Below the pieces are notes generated by a model. The model saw only the letters and a program-made list of their open reading frames with translations, was not told the origin of the DNA and made no database searches. Shown here one piece after another: positions 35,155 through 49,603 of a stretch of 64,000 nucleotides of DNA. Position 1 is the stretch's first letter. Each line of letters starts with the position of its first letter. The stretch is from the NCBI GenBank assembly GCA_028551475.1, contig CM052362.1, positions 19,512,021 through 19,576,020 of the forward strand, given 5' to 3'. The translations under genes and the position numbers were made by a program. This stretch comes from Casuarina equisetifolia. Its lineage: Eukaryota; Streptophyta; Magnoliopsida; Fagales; Casuarinaceae.

Positions 35155-37440
35155 TCACACTGAGTACGAACATGGAGAGGAAGTGGTGAGGGACGGAGGA
35201 AGCTGTGAGGAACCAGGCGTTTCAGGCATTTGAGGAGTGGTGTCCTGCCCATCATGACCGTTGCTCTGAGGTGCACGCAAGATAGAAAAAGTGGCGGCGG
35301 CTACAGATGCTATGAAATTGTCGTCCTTGGTAATAGCTGCACGGACCATATCCACCAAGGAACCGTGCTTGTGTTTCTCTGCTGGAGACAACGTCGGCAG
35401 CATGGAAGACAGATATGACGGGTGCTCTGTGAGTTGCAGTGTACATCCATGCAATGGCGGAGGGACGACGGATGGGGAGGATGATGAGAAAGATCGACGT
35501 TGGATGGATTGCTTGTCGTGTTCAGGGTTTTGGGTCAAGTCGAGTGTGATTGTGGGATGTGATGAGGACGTAAAGAGGGGGGCCATTGTAGAGGGATTCT
35601 TTGACAGCAGCGGGAAGAGGCCTGGATTTGATGCGTGAATGTTGCTGGTGGTTGAGCCAGAAAGCATCATATTTACCGCCGCTGATGTTGTGCTAGCTAT
35701 TGATGTTGCCGATGGAGGAAGAGGGTGGTTATGGCTTCCTTCATATGTTGTTATGAGGACGGACATATCCTGGCCACACCTTTGCACCTGCAATGCCATA
35801 GAAACTGAGCTTCAGGAGGTGAAAAATGAATGAAGATCAGGATTGGGATGCACTAAAAGGTGGAGGTATGCTGGGTTTGATGGACCATTCCATCCTCAAC
35901 AAATACTTTCATATAAACTTTCCCAGAAGAAATTAATGTAAAATAGAAAGATTCTTACCTGCTTGCGAACTGGACATCCAACGGCCATGGTGCAACGGTA
36001 GTATCCGCGTGGCCAGGGGTTACCCTTTGCCATCTTCTGTCCATACTTCCTCCATTGGCATCCATCGCTCATCTGAAAAACCAAATTTCCTTCGTCTTAG
36101 TTCACGTAATACAAGAGAACGAAAACAAGGAATACCATATCATACTAAAAGATCCTACCATAGGGGTATCTAATCGTGCTCTTATGGACACCCTTGCTTT
36201 CTTGGCAGATGCATCACGGGTACTGTTCTCTGCAATCATTGCTTGTGCCCTCTGACCCTGTGATGCATAATCAGCAGTAACGTCCTGGTCTCTGGACATC
36301 CGTTTCCTTCCAACACTGATGATATCATGATCCATTTCCTTGTATATTGCTTCGGTCCTGTTCTGTTCTGGATAAGCCACTCTGTCATGTGCCTTTTTGC
36401 CTGAAAGCCAAGGCTCACCAATTTCCAGAACTGAACTAGACTTGACTTGGCTCAAACCATCCGTTTCATTTCCCACATCCTTTTGATTTAAGCACAGTGA
36501 ACTCATCAGTTCTTTTCTATTTGTTTGCATGTTGATTGACTTATTGCATTACTTCGAAGTTTGAATGGTGAAAAACAAATTAAGAGATTGATGTAAGTTG
36601 CAAGGGTGTGACTCATGAAGTGCCTATTATATGCACACAGATTCCTTGTCATTTCTTTGTACTTTGCCTTAACCTAAAAAGTCCAATCACTATGGTAGGT
36701 GTTAATTATTTTATTATCTATGACTGAAGGGAGATAAAAGGGAGACGATGACAAACCAAATTGTACCAAGAGATTATTTTTTATTTGGGTTGTCGGCTGT
36801 TGCAGTGCCAAACGTATCTGATTCTGAAGAGCTTTGTACTTCTTCGTAGCTTGATCTAACATGTCCTCTAGATTCCTGTTTTCCTCCTTTATTTGCAGGG
36901 TCAACTAACAATCATACGAAATAGGATCAAAACTGGGTTAAAAAGACTATCGAAGTAACGAGCGGTTAAAGCTATGGATCTCATAGAAATCAAAGAATAC
37001 TCACTTGGGTTACGTCCTGCTCATCAGTTTTACACCTCCGAGTGATGTTATCCAGGTTAAAAACTTCTTTCAGATCTGCCTGCAAAGGATTTTCATCCTG
37101 CTGCGTATGGCAACTCAACAAAAATCAAGTTTTCCACAGTAATTCCTGGATCGTTACTTAATTAATCCAGTAAGTTAGATATGATTTGGGCATATGAAAC
37201 GCAGATCTCTCGAGTTAAGAAGCACGCACTTACATCGACTGATAACTCCTTGAGTATCTGTAATGCTGGCGTAGCCTTGTTGTCTTGGTGTGCTACTTCT
37301 GGTGGCTTCTCCTGACTTACCTTGCTATGATTTGCAGAAAAGAAGTCAAATTCTTTGATCATTGTTGGTTCTGCAGGCACGGAATTCTCAACAGAACTTT
37401 GCTGAGCAGGCTCATCGCTGCCGGAGAGTGGTGATTTCAT
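35155..37440 (-). CDS. Group IIb WRKY transcription factor (WRKY6/31/42 clade)
   Basis: Six exons: 37440-37234, 37097-37005, 36904 to about 36757 (alternative end 36767), about 36511-36159, 36072-35959 and 35787-35155, giving about 515 residues. The exon 3/4 junction is the uncertain one. Exon 3 encodes a leucine-zipper-like helix ([20 protein letters not shown]). The DNA-binding domain spans exons 5 and 6: WRKYGQK, then zinc ligands C-x5-C (CTMAVGC) and HNH in [13 protein letters not shown]. The intron falls after VRKQ and before VQRC, the position known for groups IIa and IIb. The following [14 protein letters not shown] and ITLDLTQNP blocks are typical of the WRKY6/31/42 clade. These nuclear factors bind W-boxes in defence, senescence and phosphate responses. 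The domain reads [10 protein letters not shown] where relatives usually have NPCPRAYYRC. The gene lies beside aspartic proteinases, as WRKY6 and WRKY42 do in Arabidopsis. Confidence 0.9.
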
Positions 37441-40050
37441 TGTAATTTTAAAGGACAGTTGGGTAGGAAAAGGATGGAGGGACTGTATGTTATGCTACTC
37501 AGCTAGTCTTTTGAAGTCTTCTCTTTCGTTTAAGAAAGACTTTTTCATCTTTTAAAAGACAAAACAAGTGGCTGTCAGCAGTTTATACGAAGTTTCCTTT
37601 AGGACTGGGAAGACTCCAGCTGCTTCAGTGGCATGGAAACAAATGTGGCCAAAGACAGCCAAGTCGGGTGGGAGACTTCGAAGGCCGGAACGAGGTTGAT
37701 TATGTCTCCCTTGTGGAATGGGTGGAAAAGACCATGACTTTAGAGTGATATTTGACAAGTTAGCCTCAAATCTGGAAGTAGAAATCTAGTACCAAGACCG
37801 TCTTGCTAATTTGTCAGAACCTTCATGATATTTCACCTTCTTTTCTCAGCATCGTACGCCTTGAGGAACTCACCGACTCGGTTTTACTTTTCATAATAAT
37901 TGACCAGAATTTTCATAAACTGGCAGTACCGTCTCTGATCTGATGTTTCATGTCTAGGTACCTTTCAACCGAGCACGACTTGAGTATCGCTTATTGATGT
38001 TCATTTTGGTTAGTTCTTTGCTTCATTTTGCAGCCTTTCTTCTAATCATATTCAGGACTTATCTTCAGATCCTAGCTTATCATTGAGAGGAACACCAATT
38101 CATGGGTGTCGTTTGTCCTTGGATTCCTCTGTGGGCTTTTATGGGTTTCTTCTACAGCAGACAAGGGATGTTTTAACGTTAGCACCTCTAAATTCCTGTA
38201 GAAGAATGGGAAATAGAAAAACATGATTGGAAAATACTAGGAAAGAGGAGCAAAGAACAAGGTCAAAAAATGCAAGGGAGTGTAAAGGCTGCTCATAGGA
38301 GATCAATTACCACAAACAGTAAACCAGTGACCATTTTTCAACGCAAGAAAGGCCCCGCCAGTGACTTATTGTTACTTAATATAGTCATAAAGAAAATGAC
38401 ATCACCGCCATGGTGGGCAAGATCAACGTAAAAATAGACAGGTAAATATCTCAGTTTGATTAGTCATGAAGTTGAAAATTTGGTGCAGGGAGAAGATACC
38501 TTAGAAATGCTTAACCCAGAGCCATTCAGGCAAAGGATGATGAAGCTGTCACAATCAAAGTTGCAAAAGTCCACTCCACGTGAAGGAATACTAAATTACG
38601 AGGGTGAGACGACTAAGATGAACTCTGTGTTTTAAACTCTTTCCTCCCACAATAAATCCATTAACAAAGACCAAGTACGAGCCATGTCAATGTAGTTATC
38701 TTAAACAAGGTGAAACCCTGAAAACCTTGCAACTTTCCAGGAGAAAATTCTATTCAAACTTCGACTGCACCGTTGATTTGTTTGGTAAAAAAGTAAGCGG
38801 TGTTTAGATCAACGTTTTTTAAGTTGTGCATGCCACTACATTGTTCAACACGTCTTCTCACGTTCATGTATCAGGAAACCTCATGTACAGAGGCATTTGA
38901 AAGTTCCTCTTCTGAATTTTCTTATATTTTCCACAGAAGACCATGGGAAGGTGGGTTTTCTGAACAGACTCCCACGTCGTACGGAATTTGATGCTTACGA
39001 GAAACAGCGCCAATCATTAGTTCCTAACAGTGAGATGAATTGTATGTTTTGATTAATTGGATTGTTTCTTTGTGAATTTCGATATGAAACTTTTCTAGAT
39101 GTGTTTTGGGGTATTTCGTTATCATTTCTTCTAGGAGGAAGAGTTCCTGTAATTCTATGGATTTTTTTATAATACTATTTTCTTGAATATCATTTAAGAT
39201 AATTTCGGATTGCCTAGTATCCCACCAATTAGTAACCCAAAATTCAAGACTTCTAGTAAATGAGAGAGAGATCCACCTTGAATGATCTTCACAGGTCGGC
39301 TTTGATTCCCAAGGGAAATGAAACATGGCCATTGCTCCACGGCAAGCCAGGGAAAGGTCACAAAATGAAAATGAAGTGACGCTAGCAATCAAAGAGGAAA
39401 CATGGTAGACCATGGATGCCTGTTCGCCCTTTAGTCCATTTAAGCCAGTTCTTGTCTATTCCATCTTTAAGGAATTGATTGCTCTTATTGCAGATAACGA
39501 GAATATAAGCTGGAAGCATTCATTTCGCATAACATCTAAACACAAAATAGAATTACTCATTTCTACATCTAGCCCTTTACCATACTGCACTGACTGAAAG
39601 TTATATCTGCGTAGAGAAGCAAAAATGTGTCCTCCTGCTGTGAAGAAGAGAGACAGAATGGGTGCATGACATGCATTGAAAGTTCTGAATTCCTATGCGT
39701 TGTCAGTGACAGTATAGACTTGGTGATACATACAACTGGATGTATTTATGCAAGCACGCAGATGCCATAAGCCTTTCACCAATTCTTTTTAGAAACACCT
39801 CCAGGATCAGCCGTCCCAGATTTGTGGAAAATGTAGTTATTGTGCATATGCATACAGAAAACAACTAGAATAGAGAGGAAGGGTTGATTATCCCTGTAAC
39901 AATATCAACCAAGCATTTATGCATCCTTGTGAGAAAATGAACAACGTTCAGCTTGATAGTGTATCAGCAGTTAACCAAATGGATTAAAAGCGAAGACATT
40001 CTGAATGAATGATTAGTCAGTGGAAATAATGGACAAGGAAATTGGAGAAT
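37441..40050. other. Intergenic region, WRKY promoter to GSDA 3' end
   Basis: The part next to 37440 is the WRKY promoter and leader; a W-box core TTGACC lies at about 37901. The rest holds only short frames (up to 129 codons at 39024-39413, minus) with no domain I recognise. Confidence 0.45.
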
Positions 40051-42622
<2,572 letters not shown>

Positions 42623-43212
42623 GTGAGCTTGGATGTCCATGTCGTGAACCCACAAACAAAGAAAGGATTCGCGTCAAAATCAACCGATCCAAGAGTACCA
42701 AGAATCTGTCAGACGCTAACAGAGATATCTCGTTCTTTTATGAGGAAGGAAAATAATGGATGGATCTCAAAATGACGGGAAAGCAAATGGTCCACAAATT
42801 ATAATATTCCGGCCTACATGTGGGTATATTAAATGACACCTCATACGCTTGCGTTAGGGGAAAAGAGGGGGAAAACGGATTAAAAAAGGAAGGAATTTGC
42901 TTCCTTGCCCCAGTAAACGTAATCAAGAGGATGCCATGATTGCCAAGACTTTGACTAGGACATCTGGTTCTCGCCCGGAATCCTCTGCTGTCGTACTGGA
43001 CAGATCAGATCTCAATGGTGAAAGAAATGAACTTTGACCACCCAAAAGGAAAAGAAGGTGATTGGTGAATTTGATTTTCTTTCCTAACTTTTCTTTCTTT
43101 CTTTCCTTCTTTCTTTCTCGACAAATCAAAACCCTTACGCAAAAGACAAAGAAATCAGAGGTGGGTGGTAGCGGAGAAGGGTGTAGAAGCAGAAATATAT
43201 TGTGTGGAAAGC
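42623..43212. other. Divergent promoter region, GSDA and the small membrane protein gene
   Basis: About 590 bases separate the two divergent start codons. It includes a pyrimidine-rich CTTT/TTTC tract at about 43078-43118. I see no clear TATA box. Confidence 0.45.
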
Positions 43213-44058
43213 ATGTCAAACACGTGGGCGCTAGCGCGATCCTGTTCGCTCCCCCTGCTGGCACCGACGCCACGAGCGGAGAGGCCTTTACACGTTGTTC
43301 ACGGGTTGATACGCCGGAGAAGGGTCTTCGTGGCGCTGCCCGGAAATCGAGATTCGAGCCCGTCTCCAGCCATTGTGCCCGTGGGTCCCTCCATCCAAAC
43401 GCTTTCTTATGCTATGCCTCCTATTCAACCACTCAAAGCTCAAAGCTTTCGACCCTCTCCGGAACTGGGTCTACTTTCCCTCCTCTTCGTCCTCTCCATG
43501 GTAACAAGATTACATATTGATTAAATATGGGATGTTCTTTTGATTGCGTCTGATGTCTGCGGGGGTGGACATGCTATGCAGGCCATTGGAGCCATTTTCT
43601 CCCTGGCTATAATCTCCATTCCAACTATCAACGTGAGTTTGTTGTTTTTGTTGTCATTTTTTTGTCACTTTGTTTACATCTACGTGCATAGCCAGACACA
43701 GATTTGAACCATTAGAGTGCTATTAATTTTGCCTGTGCACTACTACTGGAGCAGGCTTTTAGAAGACTGGCAGCTGCAGTGGATAAATTGTCCCAGGTTG
43801 TGGCTGAGGAGGTACCCGGCACCTTGTCTTCTTTCAAACTTTCTGCGCTCGAGATTAACGAACTGACCCTACAACTTAGCAAACTCTGGTACTAAGGCAT
43901 ATAATAGCTGTTCTAGCTTCAGATTTTTATTTGTTGCTGCGTGGCCATACAAACTCTTAAAGTTATCTCATTCTCTGCTTCTGGGTTTTCCAAGGTCCAG
44001 AATTTCTGGGATTCAGGACCATAAGAAAGCCAGCGGCAATAAGTCCACTTCTTTTTGA
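43213..44058 (+). CDS. Predicted plastid single-pass membrane protein, function unknown
   Basis: Four exons, 43213-43500, 43582-43632, 43755-43888 and 43995-44058, encode about 178 residues. The first 70 residues are rich in Ser, Arg and Pro with almost no acidic residues, like a chloroplast transit peptide. One strong membrane segment follows (about residues 82-110, LGLLSLLFVLSM then AIGAIFSLAIISIPTI). After it comes a helical segment, AFRRLAAAVDKLSQVVAEEV and SALEINELTLQLSKLW, reminiscent of DUF948-type membrane proteins. I know plant homologues with this layout but no function. An ATG at 43165 is in frame upstream; I prefer 43213 because transit-like sequence begins there. The short last exon encodes a Lys/Ser-rich tail. 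Confidence 0.75.
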
Positions 44059-44706
44059 AGAACGAAGAACCCTTCAGGATTAATATGCCATGGCGTGGTT
44101 GAGAATTCAAGCATGTGTGAGATAGGTCCCCTACTACTATTGAGATATAAGACAATTTCAGCTTCGACTTCTTCTATTATGGGCATCCCCAAAGTCGAAT
44201 TAGATTGTGGTCAAGACTCTGCACTACCTCTGTACGTCACGTAACCTGCGTAAATATAGGAATGCAGACGCTTCTTTTTGGTAATCAATGTAAAGCCATT
44301 ATTAGAGGGCAGTCTCAGCTCATGTATAATTTATTTGAGAACTGTCTCTTATTTATCTCGAGTCTGGGGACAATGTGGAAAACCTTCTTCAAGTTTATTC
44401 ATTATACTAGACATAATCCGAGAGTGTAACTTGATGTTGATCTCTCAAAGTCGGAAATGCCAAATCAGAACAGGAGAGAAGTCGGTTATATAGTATTCTA
44501 TAGAGCACACAAGTCTGTCAAATATTTCCCATCTTACTGATGCTTTGATACAAACAACTTTTGGATTCAGGGATCCTATTTGCAGAATAATGAAAACGCA
44601 ATACAGCAGATTCACAATTTTGCATACTTTTTGACATTATATCGCCAGCCTCTTGTTGGATTCAAGGATCTTGTTTGCAGAATAATGAAAATGTAGGACA
44701 GCAGAT
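44059..44706. other. Convergent spacer with duplicated thioesterase tail
   Basis: This holds the 3' UTRs of two convergent genes. Its right half contains an extra copy of the 3' end of the thioesterase gene, annotated separately. Confidence 0.5.
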
Positions 44707-44750
44707 TCACAATTTTGCATACTTTTTGAGATTATTGCCAGCCTCTTTGG
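44561..44750. repeat. Tandem duplication of the thioesterase gene 3' end (95-base unit)
   Basis: Two adjacent copies (44561-44655 and 44656-44750) share TTTGCAGAATAATGAAAA and CAGCAGATTCACAATTTTGC. The right copy contains the last codons, stop codon and start of the 3' UTR of the thioesterase gene. The left copy lies wholly in its 3' UTR and repeats the AAATTGTGA codons that encode the terminal Lys-Leu and stop. Confidence 0.9.
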
Positions 44751-45805
44751 CATTCTCCGGTATAGGCAAGTTACATAGAAGAGTAACCCGAGATGATGAT
44801 ACCAAGGATTTGCCCTGTGGAGTTGAGGGATCAACCTTACAGATTTGTACCTCCCACACCTGCTCAAAATTTCCATTAACCGTGTGATTTTAATTATGTC
44901 TTCTATGATAACGTACTCCATATATCAGCTAAGAGAAGGTAAAATTAATGAAACGAAAGCAAATGAGCTTGGAGTCCTATATGGCCTTGTTCTACCCCCG
45001 CTGATATTGGAAAAGAAAAAACATTCCATGCCCTTAATCAGGGTAGGTGACAACTATGTTATTAACTAATGACAAACTAACTCGTTATGGAAATATGGCT
45101 CTTTGAGGAAAAACCAAGATGTTTTTCATAAGAAGTATTCAAGAATGGCGAGTATTGGTAGTAGTCAAATCCCTCGGATGATGCATACAACAGATCTGTG
45201 TACAGGGTTCCCCAGAGAGAATATGAACAGGGTTCGCGTGTAAACTTCTGGGAGTTTGCATCAGCACTCAAAGGGTGCCCATGAATTCATTTTTGTACAG
45301 GTTATAAGGATGTATAGAAGGTACCTGGATGGTTCTGCCAAGATTAACAGGAGTGGCCTCAGCAAGCACAAGATCACCAAGCGCAGCCTTCTTCACATGG
45401 TTGATGCTAAGATGAATTCCAGCCACTCTCTGGAAACCCGAAGCCATGTGGGCTCCAATACTTGCCAGCGCCTCAGCTATCAGAGCTGAAATCCCTCCAT
45501 GCAGCACCTTGAACGGCTGTTTGGAAATCCCCAGAGAAATAAGTACATCCATAATTGGAAAACACATCTTCGATTTCATCTGCTTCTTCAAACCAGCATG
45601 TGGAAAGAAGAAGCAGATAAAGAGGGGCAAGTACAGAGAAGATCAGCATCACCTGACAACAGTTGTGGGTCACAAGAAGGCTGCCCGAGACTTTCTGTGG
45701 GGTCAATTCTTCAAACTCAAACCCGATGCCTTGAAGCGGAGCATCCACAGTGCCAACCTTGGAATTGGTCGGCGATCCTGCTGTTCCTGGTTTTTGTTTC
45801 TCCAT
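44707..45805 (-). CDS. DHNAT1: 1,4-dihydroxy-2-naphthoyl-CoA thioesterase (DHNAT1-like)
   Basis: Three exons, 45805-45653, 45516-45325 and 44859-44707, encode 165 residues. The enzyme hydrolyses 1,4-dihydroxy-2-naphthoyl-CoA in peroxisomes, a late step of phylloquinone (vitamin K1) synthesis. It is a hotdog-fold thioesterase. The core is [20 protein letters not shown], with the HGG turn and the family Glu, followed by [19 protein letters not shown] and [15 protein letters not shown]. The protein ends in YAKL; the tripeptide AKL is a peroxisomal targeting signal type 1. Arabidopsis At1g48320 sits beside CHR18; here about 25 kb containing five other genes separates them. The start is the first ATG after a leader without an in-frame continuation. 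Confidence 0.93.
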
Positions 45806-48800
45806 ATCTTCGGGAACAAGGTAGCCTGGCTTTGTATCTTTTAGTGAGACGGATAGGAGGACAACTGAAGTACCCTGCTTCCTTTATCGAAGGATGAGAT
45901 CACCAATTCATTCGTCCACGATGGAGAAAAGCTTCTCCTTGCCGGCTGAGGAAGGAGGGATGCAAATTCAACGGTTGTTGGGTGGGGGGGTAGGTGGGTG
46001 TGTGAGTGGTTGGTTGGTGATGGCGGAGGGACGGGTTAGCACAAAGGTCTGGCTTCAGGTGGTCCACGGCTGCGGCAGTGATAGCCTGGCCTGGATGCTT
46101 AATTAGACTGATCACTGACTAATTAAAAGCTTTCAATTTAGCTATTCTTATAATATTTTTGATGCTGAAATTGGAATCATCTTGGAGCACATGTTCTTTA
46201 GGATTCCACGAAGTTGTTCTTTGAGCAATATTTAGTTGTTGTTTGTTAGTTTTCGCTTGTTTCTAGCGTGCTTGACTTTTCTTTTGTCCAAATCTGACAA
46301 AAAAAAAAAAGAAAATGGAACCAATCTTTACTATTGTTGTAATTGTGACATAGGTCAAGCAAAAAGACAATGAAATCAATCTTCAACTTCGATGACTATT
46401 AAATAGTCTTTAAAAGAGGCAAACAATATCAAAGTATATCCTGTTTTAGGCCATAACTATTAGTTATATGGGTTTTCATGGATAAGAAGGTGTAAGAGAA
46501 GTTTTTTTTTTTTTTTCTCACCTTCAAATTACTCAAACGTCATTGTCAATGTTGATTTCTTCTATACTAGATGTAGTAGTTCCTTCTAAGTTAAGAAATC
46601 TTTGCCTATTCTCCCACGACAAATTTGATGTTTTGTTCAAATGTAGCACATGTTTGCTTGTTAGTATAAAATTCATGTTGAAAATACTTCTTATATGTTA
46701 AAAATGGTGTGATAGAGTCTTACATTACTTGAACATTGTTTAAAAATTATTTTTATAATAAGTAAAAAATTCATTATTCTTTAATCAATTATCTAGTATG
46801 AATGAATGTTTTAACATGACATTAAAATTTAAGTTGAATTTACTCTACTTCTATTTTCTTGACCAATTACAATGTTAAGACAATATTTATGTTGGGTTAT
46901 TGGGTATCCATCTTGACGACTATGATGATACCATGATTTTGATGGTGTCAGAAAAAAATATTAGTTTATGATACTAATTATTTTGAGATTATTGAGCTAA
47001 TATTTAGGGCTGAAAGATTATATAAGCCTATACAACGGGGCTGTGGCCTATCTTTCACTCAAGGCTGGCCCAAAGCTCTAAAGCCCGTGATTTGAAGCCC
47101 AGATGATTTTAAACTCAGCATATCCTTCTAATATGCTCTTCAAAAGGGTGCCGGTTACCAAAACTAGAATCCCCAAGCTAATGTTTTGTCATGCTAGATC
47201 ACTATGACAAATACAGGTGTATCTTATTAAAAACTATATAGTTCAACTTAAAATTTTATTCAAAAGTTAGAACATTTTTCTTTCATTTAAGTTTTAAATT
47301 TTTGTTATTCTAAAACTATATTGTTGTTTTAAGATTTTTTCTATTTTTTTATTCAAACTTTACAAATTTTATCTTTGGTTTATAACTCATACTCATTTAC
47401 ATGCTAAGTATCATCGGGTTTAAGGCCATACCTAGTGAAATAAAATCAACTTGGTCTTAGGTAAGCATAAAGTCCAACTTGAAAACTAAAAAATTGAAGG
47501 TCCTCTTTTTACCTTCCTTTGTATGACTCTCATGCACACATATCACCCACCCGGTCTAGGTTTTTGGTTCCATGCAAAGTAGTGCAGAAAAAAGTATTTG
47601 ACTTCTTTTTCTTCTTCTTTATGTAGTCTTAAGAAAACAAAACTAAACCCTCAAAGGAGGACCGCAGGTTGTTGTTTGAAACGAGTAATCATTTCAAACA
47701 TAATTGATTACCAACCCCCCTTGGGATAGTCAATGGTAATGGGGTTATTTCAAGATAATAGAAAAAACTATCCAGCTTAAGGAATCCTCGTTTCATAGGT
47801 ACCATAAGTTGGTCATCACGTTTAGTTAGGCCTTCGACAAATGAAAAGGCATTGCGTGTATTACCAACTTTGCCTTCTTCAAAAATGGTTTACTGGGAAG
47901 CTTACCAGAATTATATATTAATGGCAATTTTGAACAAAACTCACCTAACTTAAGAACCAGTTGGTGGAGTTTATCCCGAGTTTCAAAGCATAAACTGTGG
48001 GTGTCCATGGCCGGAAGCGGTGCTGAGTTCTGTATGCGGAATATCACATTATGAGACTCAATATGGCCAGGTCCAATGGATGGTATTCTGCTTTGGTGCA
48101 AATCAATGTGAACGCAGAAATCTTCTCCGAGAAAGCTTACTGATCAGCTGTGCGTCATGGGTTGTAATCAGTTTTCATGTCTTAAAGAATATTGCCTAAA
48201 ATATTTCTCAAATCATGTTAATTGATATGACAGAATCAGGTGACTTATTTTATGGGATTGTTATTCTAATGAAGCAGGAAGTAACATATCATAATCGATG
48301 TGACTCACAACTAGAAAACATATAATAGTGACCAATGAAGAAAGCTAAAGGCGAAGATAGATTTGGGCCATTGTTAAAGTATGAAATATGCTCACCAAAC
48401 TCTGGCTCCAGTTTGGGTTTGTTTAGATGCCAAAAAGGTAGACAGCTTGAATGCACTGCTAGGGGTCTAAGGTGTGGGGACTTTCTTTGAAAACCCAGAC
48501 GCCTACAACCAATGCCTTCAGCAGAAGGTTCATCTCAGGGGAAGAAGAACCCACCTAACTGTACAAAATATAATAGAAAAAGAAAGGAGAAAAGCACCCA
48601 GAAAAGCATGCTTTAGAATTTTCTCCTGCCATTTGTTTATCCTCCCCTTTCCTTAGCGAAGGAGATTTCTGGCAGAAAGCACGCGGAGTCTGATTCTACA
48701 GGAGAATACGTAAAGATAAGGAGTATTGCAAGATGTGGTAGTACTTCAAACCATTGGGTGTACCTAGACAGCGTCCAAGAGTGTCATGGTTTGTCATGAA

Positions 48801-49205
48801 CAAAGTATTATTCTTTATAGAACACCCATGATCACAATTCTTAAGGAGTAAAAAATGAATGGAAAGAGTAAGTTTCCACACGAAATGGAGGCAGAGAGAT
48901 TCATCAAAACTAGGAGAAGAAGCAATCCAGCTTCGTTCGCATTATTTTAGAAGAGTTTGGAAGCATCTGTTAGGTAAAGAAAGAAGAAATAGGAAAAAAG
49001 GAAGAGTTGGTACTGTGCCACAAAGGGATGTGTTCTGGTCAAATAAAAAGCAGAGGACCAAAACATTGATGCTTTATCTAAGTTTTACAGTCATGATCTC
49101 TCTCGCAGCTGTCATTTCAGGAGATCTAAACCGTCCATCTCATCCTAAGCATCCTGGAACCTGCGGGCGTGTTTCCACAAGTGGCTTCTGAAGAGGCTCC
49201 CTGGC
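45806..49205. other. Intergenic region, AT-rich, no supported gene
   Basis: The left end is the DHNAT1-like promoter and leader. About 46130-47700 is AT-rich with poly-T runs (46502-46516) and no coding signal, like decayed repeat DNA. Frames at 47826-48101 (minus) and 48859-49191 (plus) match nothing I recognise; the second runs up to the TATA box of the next gene. Confidence 0.45.
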
Positions 49206-49215
49206 TATAAATATA
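49206..49215 (+). promoter_or_regulatory. TATA box of the 78-residue protein gene
   Basis: TATAAATATA lies 160 bases before the ATG at 49367. Transcription would start near 49240, and I see no upstream ATG in that leader. Confidence 0.7.
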
Positions 49216-49366
49216 GGGACAGTGCTTGCTCCTGCAGCCTCACAGCCAAAGCACTAACAGCTACAGTTTACACACCAGTTGTTAAGAGAAAGAGAGCCTG
49301 GTTTTTCTTGCCTTACATCAACTATCTCAACAACAAAGAACAGAGAAGAAGATCGTTAGAGACATC

Positions 49367-49603
49367 ATGGGTAAGAACTCTTCCTTCTCCCTTTGGAACT
49401 GTTTCACGGCATGCTTCTCTGGTGGGAGTGGCAGAGACGATTACTATGACGACGGTGTCTACGCTGGAAGAACACATACTAGCGATCAAGATGGCGACCT
49501 TTGGATTGCTGAACCCGGTATCGACCGGAAAGCCTCCGCTTTCATTGACAGATTCCATGCAAGTCGTGTCGCGGACTCTTCTGCTGTTGGTGGCGGCGCT
49601 TGA
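49367..49603 (+). CDS. Small conserved plant protein (At1g48330/At3g17580 type)
   Basis: A single exon encodes 78 residues starting MGKNSSFSLWNCFTACFSGG. An acidic Asp/Tyr stretch (RDDYYDDG) follows, then the conserved block LWIAEPGIDRKASAFIDRFH. The Gly2 followed by Ser/Lys and nearby cysteines could allow N-terminal lipid modification, but this is only inferred. No enzyme domain is visible and the function is unknown. I recall short Arabidopsis proteins of this type at At1g48330 and At3g17580, next to the DHNAT1 and BSH genes respectively, which agrees with the neighbours here. A TATA box and an ATG-free leader support it as a real gene. Confidence 0.85.
   Translation: MGKNSSFSLWNCFTACFSGGSGRDDYYDDGVYAGRTHTSDQDGDLWIAEPGIDRKASAFIDRFHASRVADSSAVGGGA

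Noticed and set aside
48859..49191. 110-codon frame just before the 78-residue gene
   Set aside because: It lies directly upstream of a good TATA box and has no recognisable domain, so it is treated as promoter sequence.
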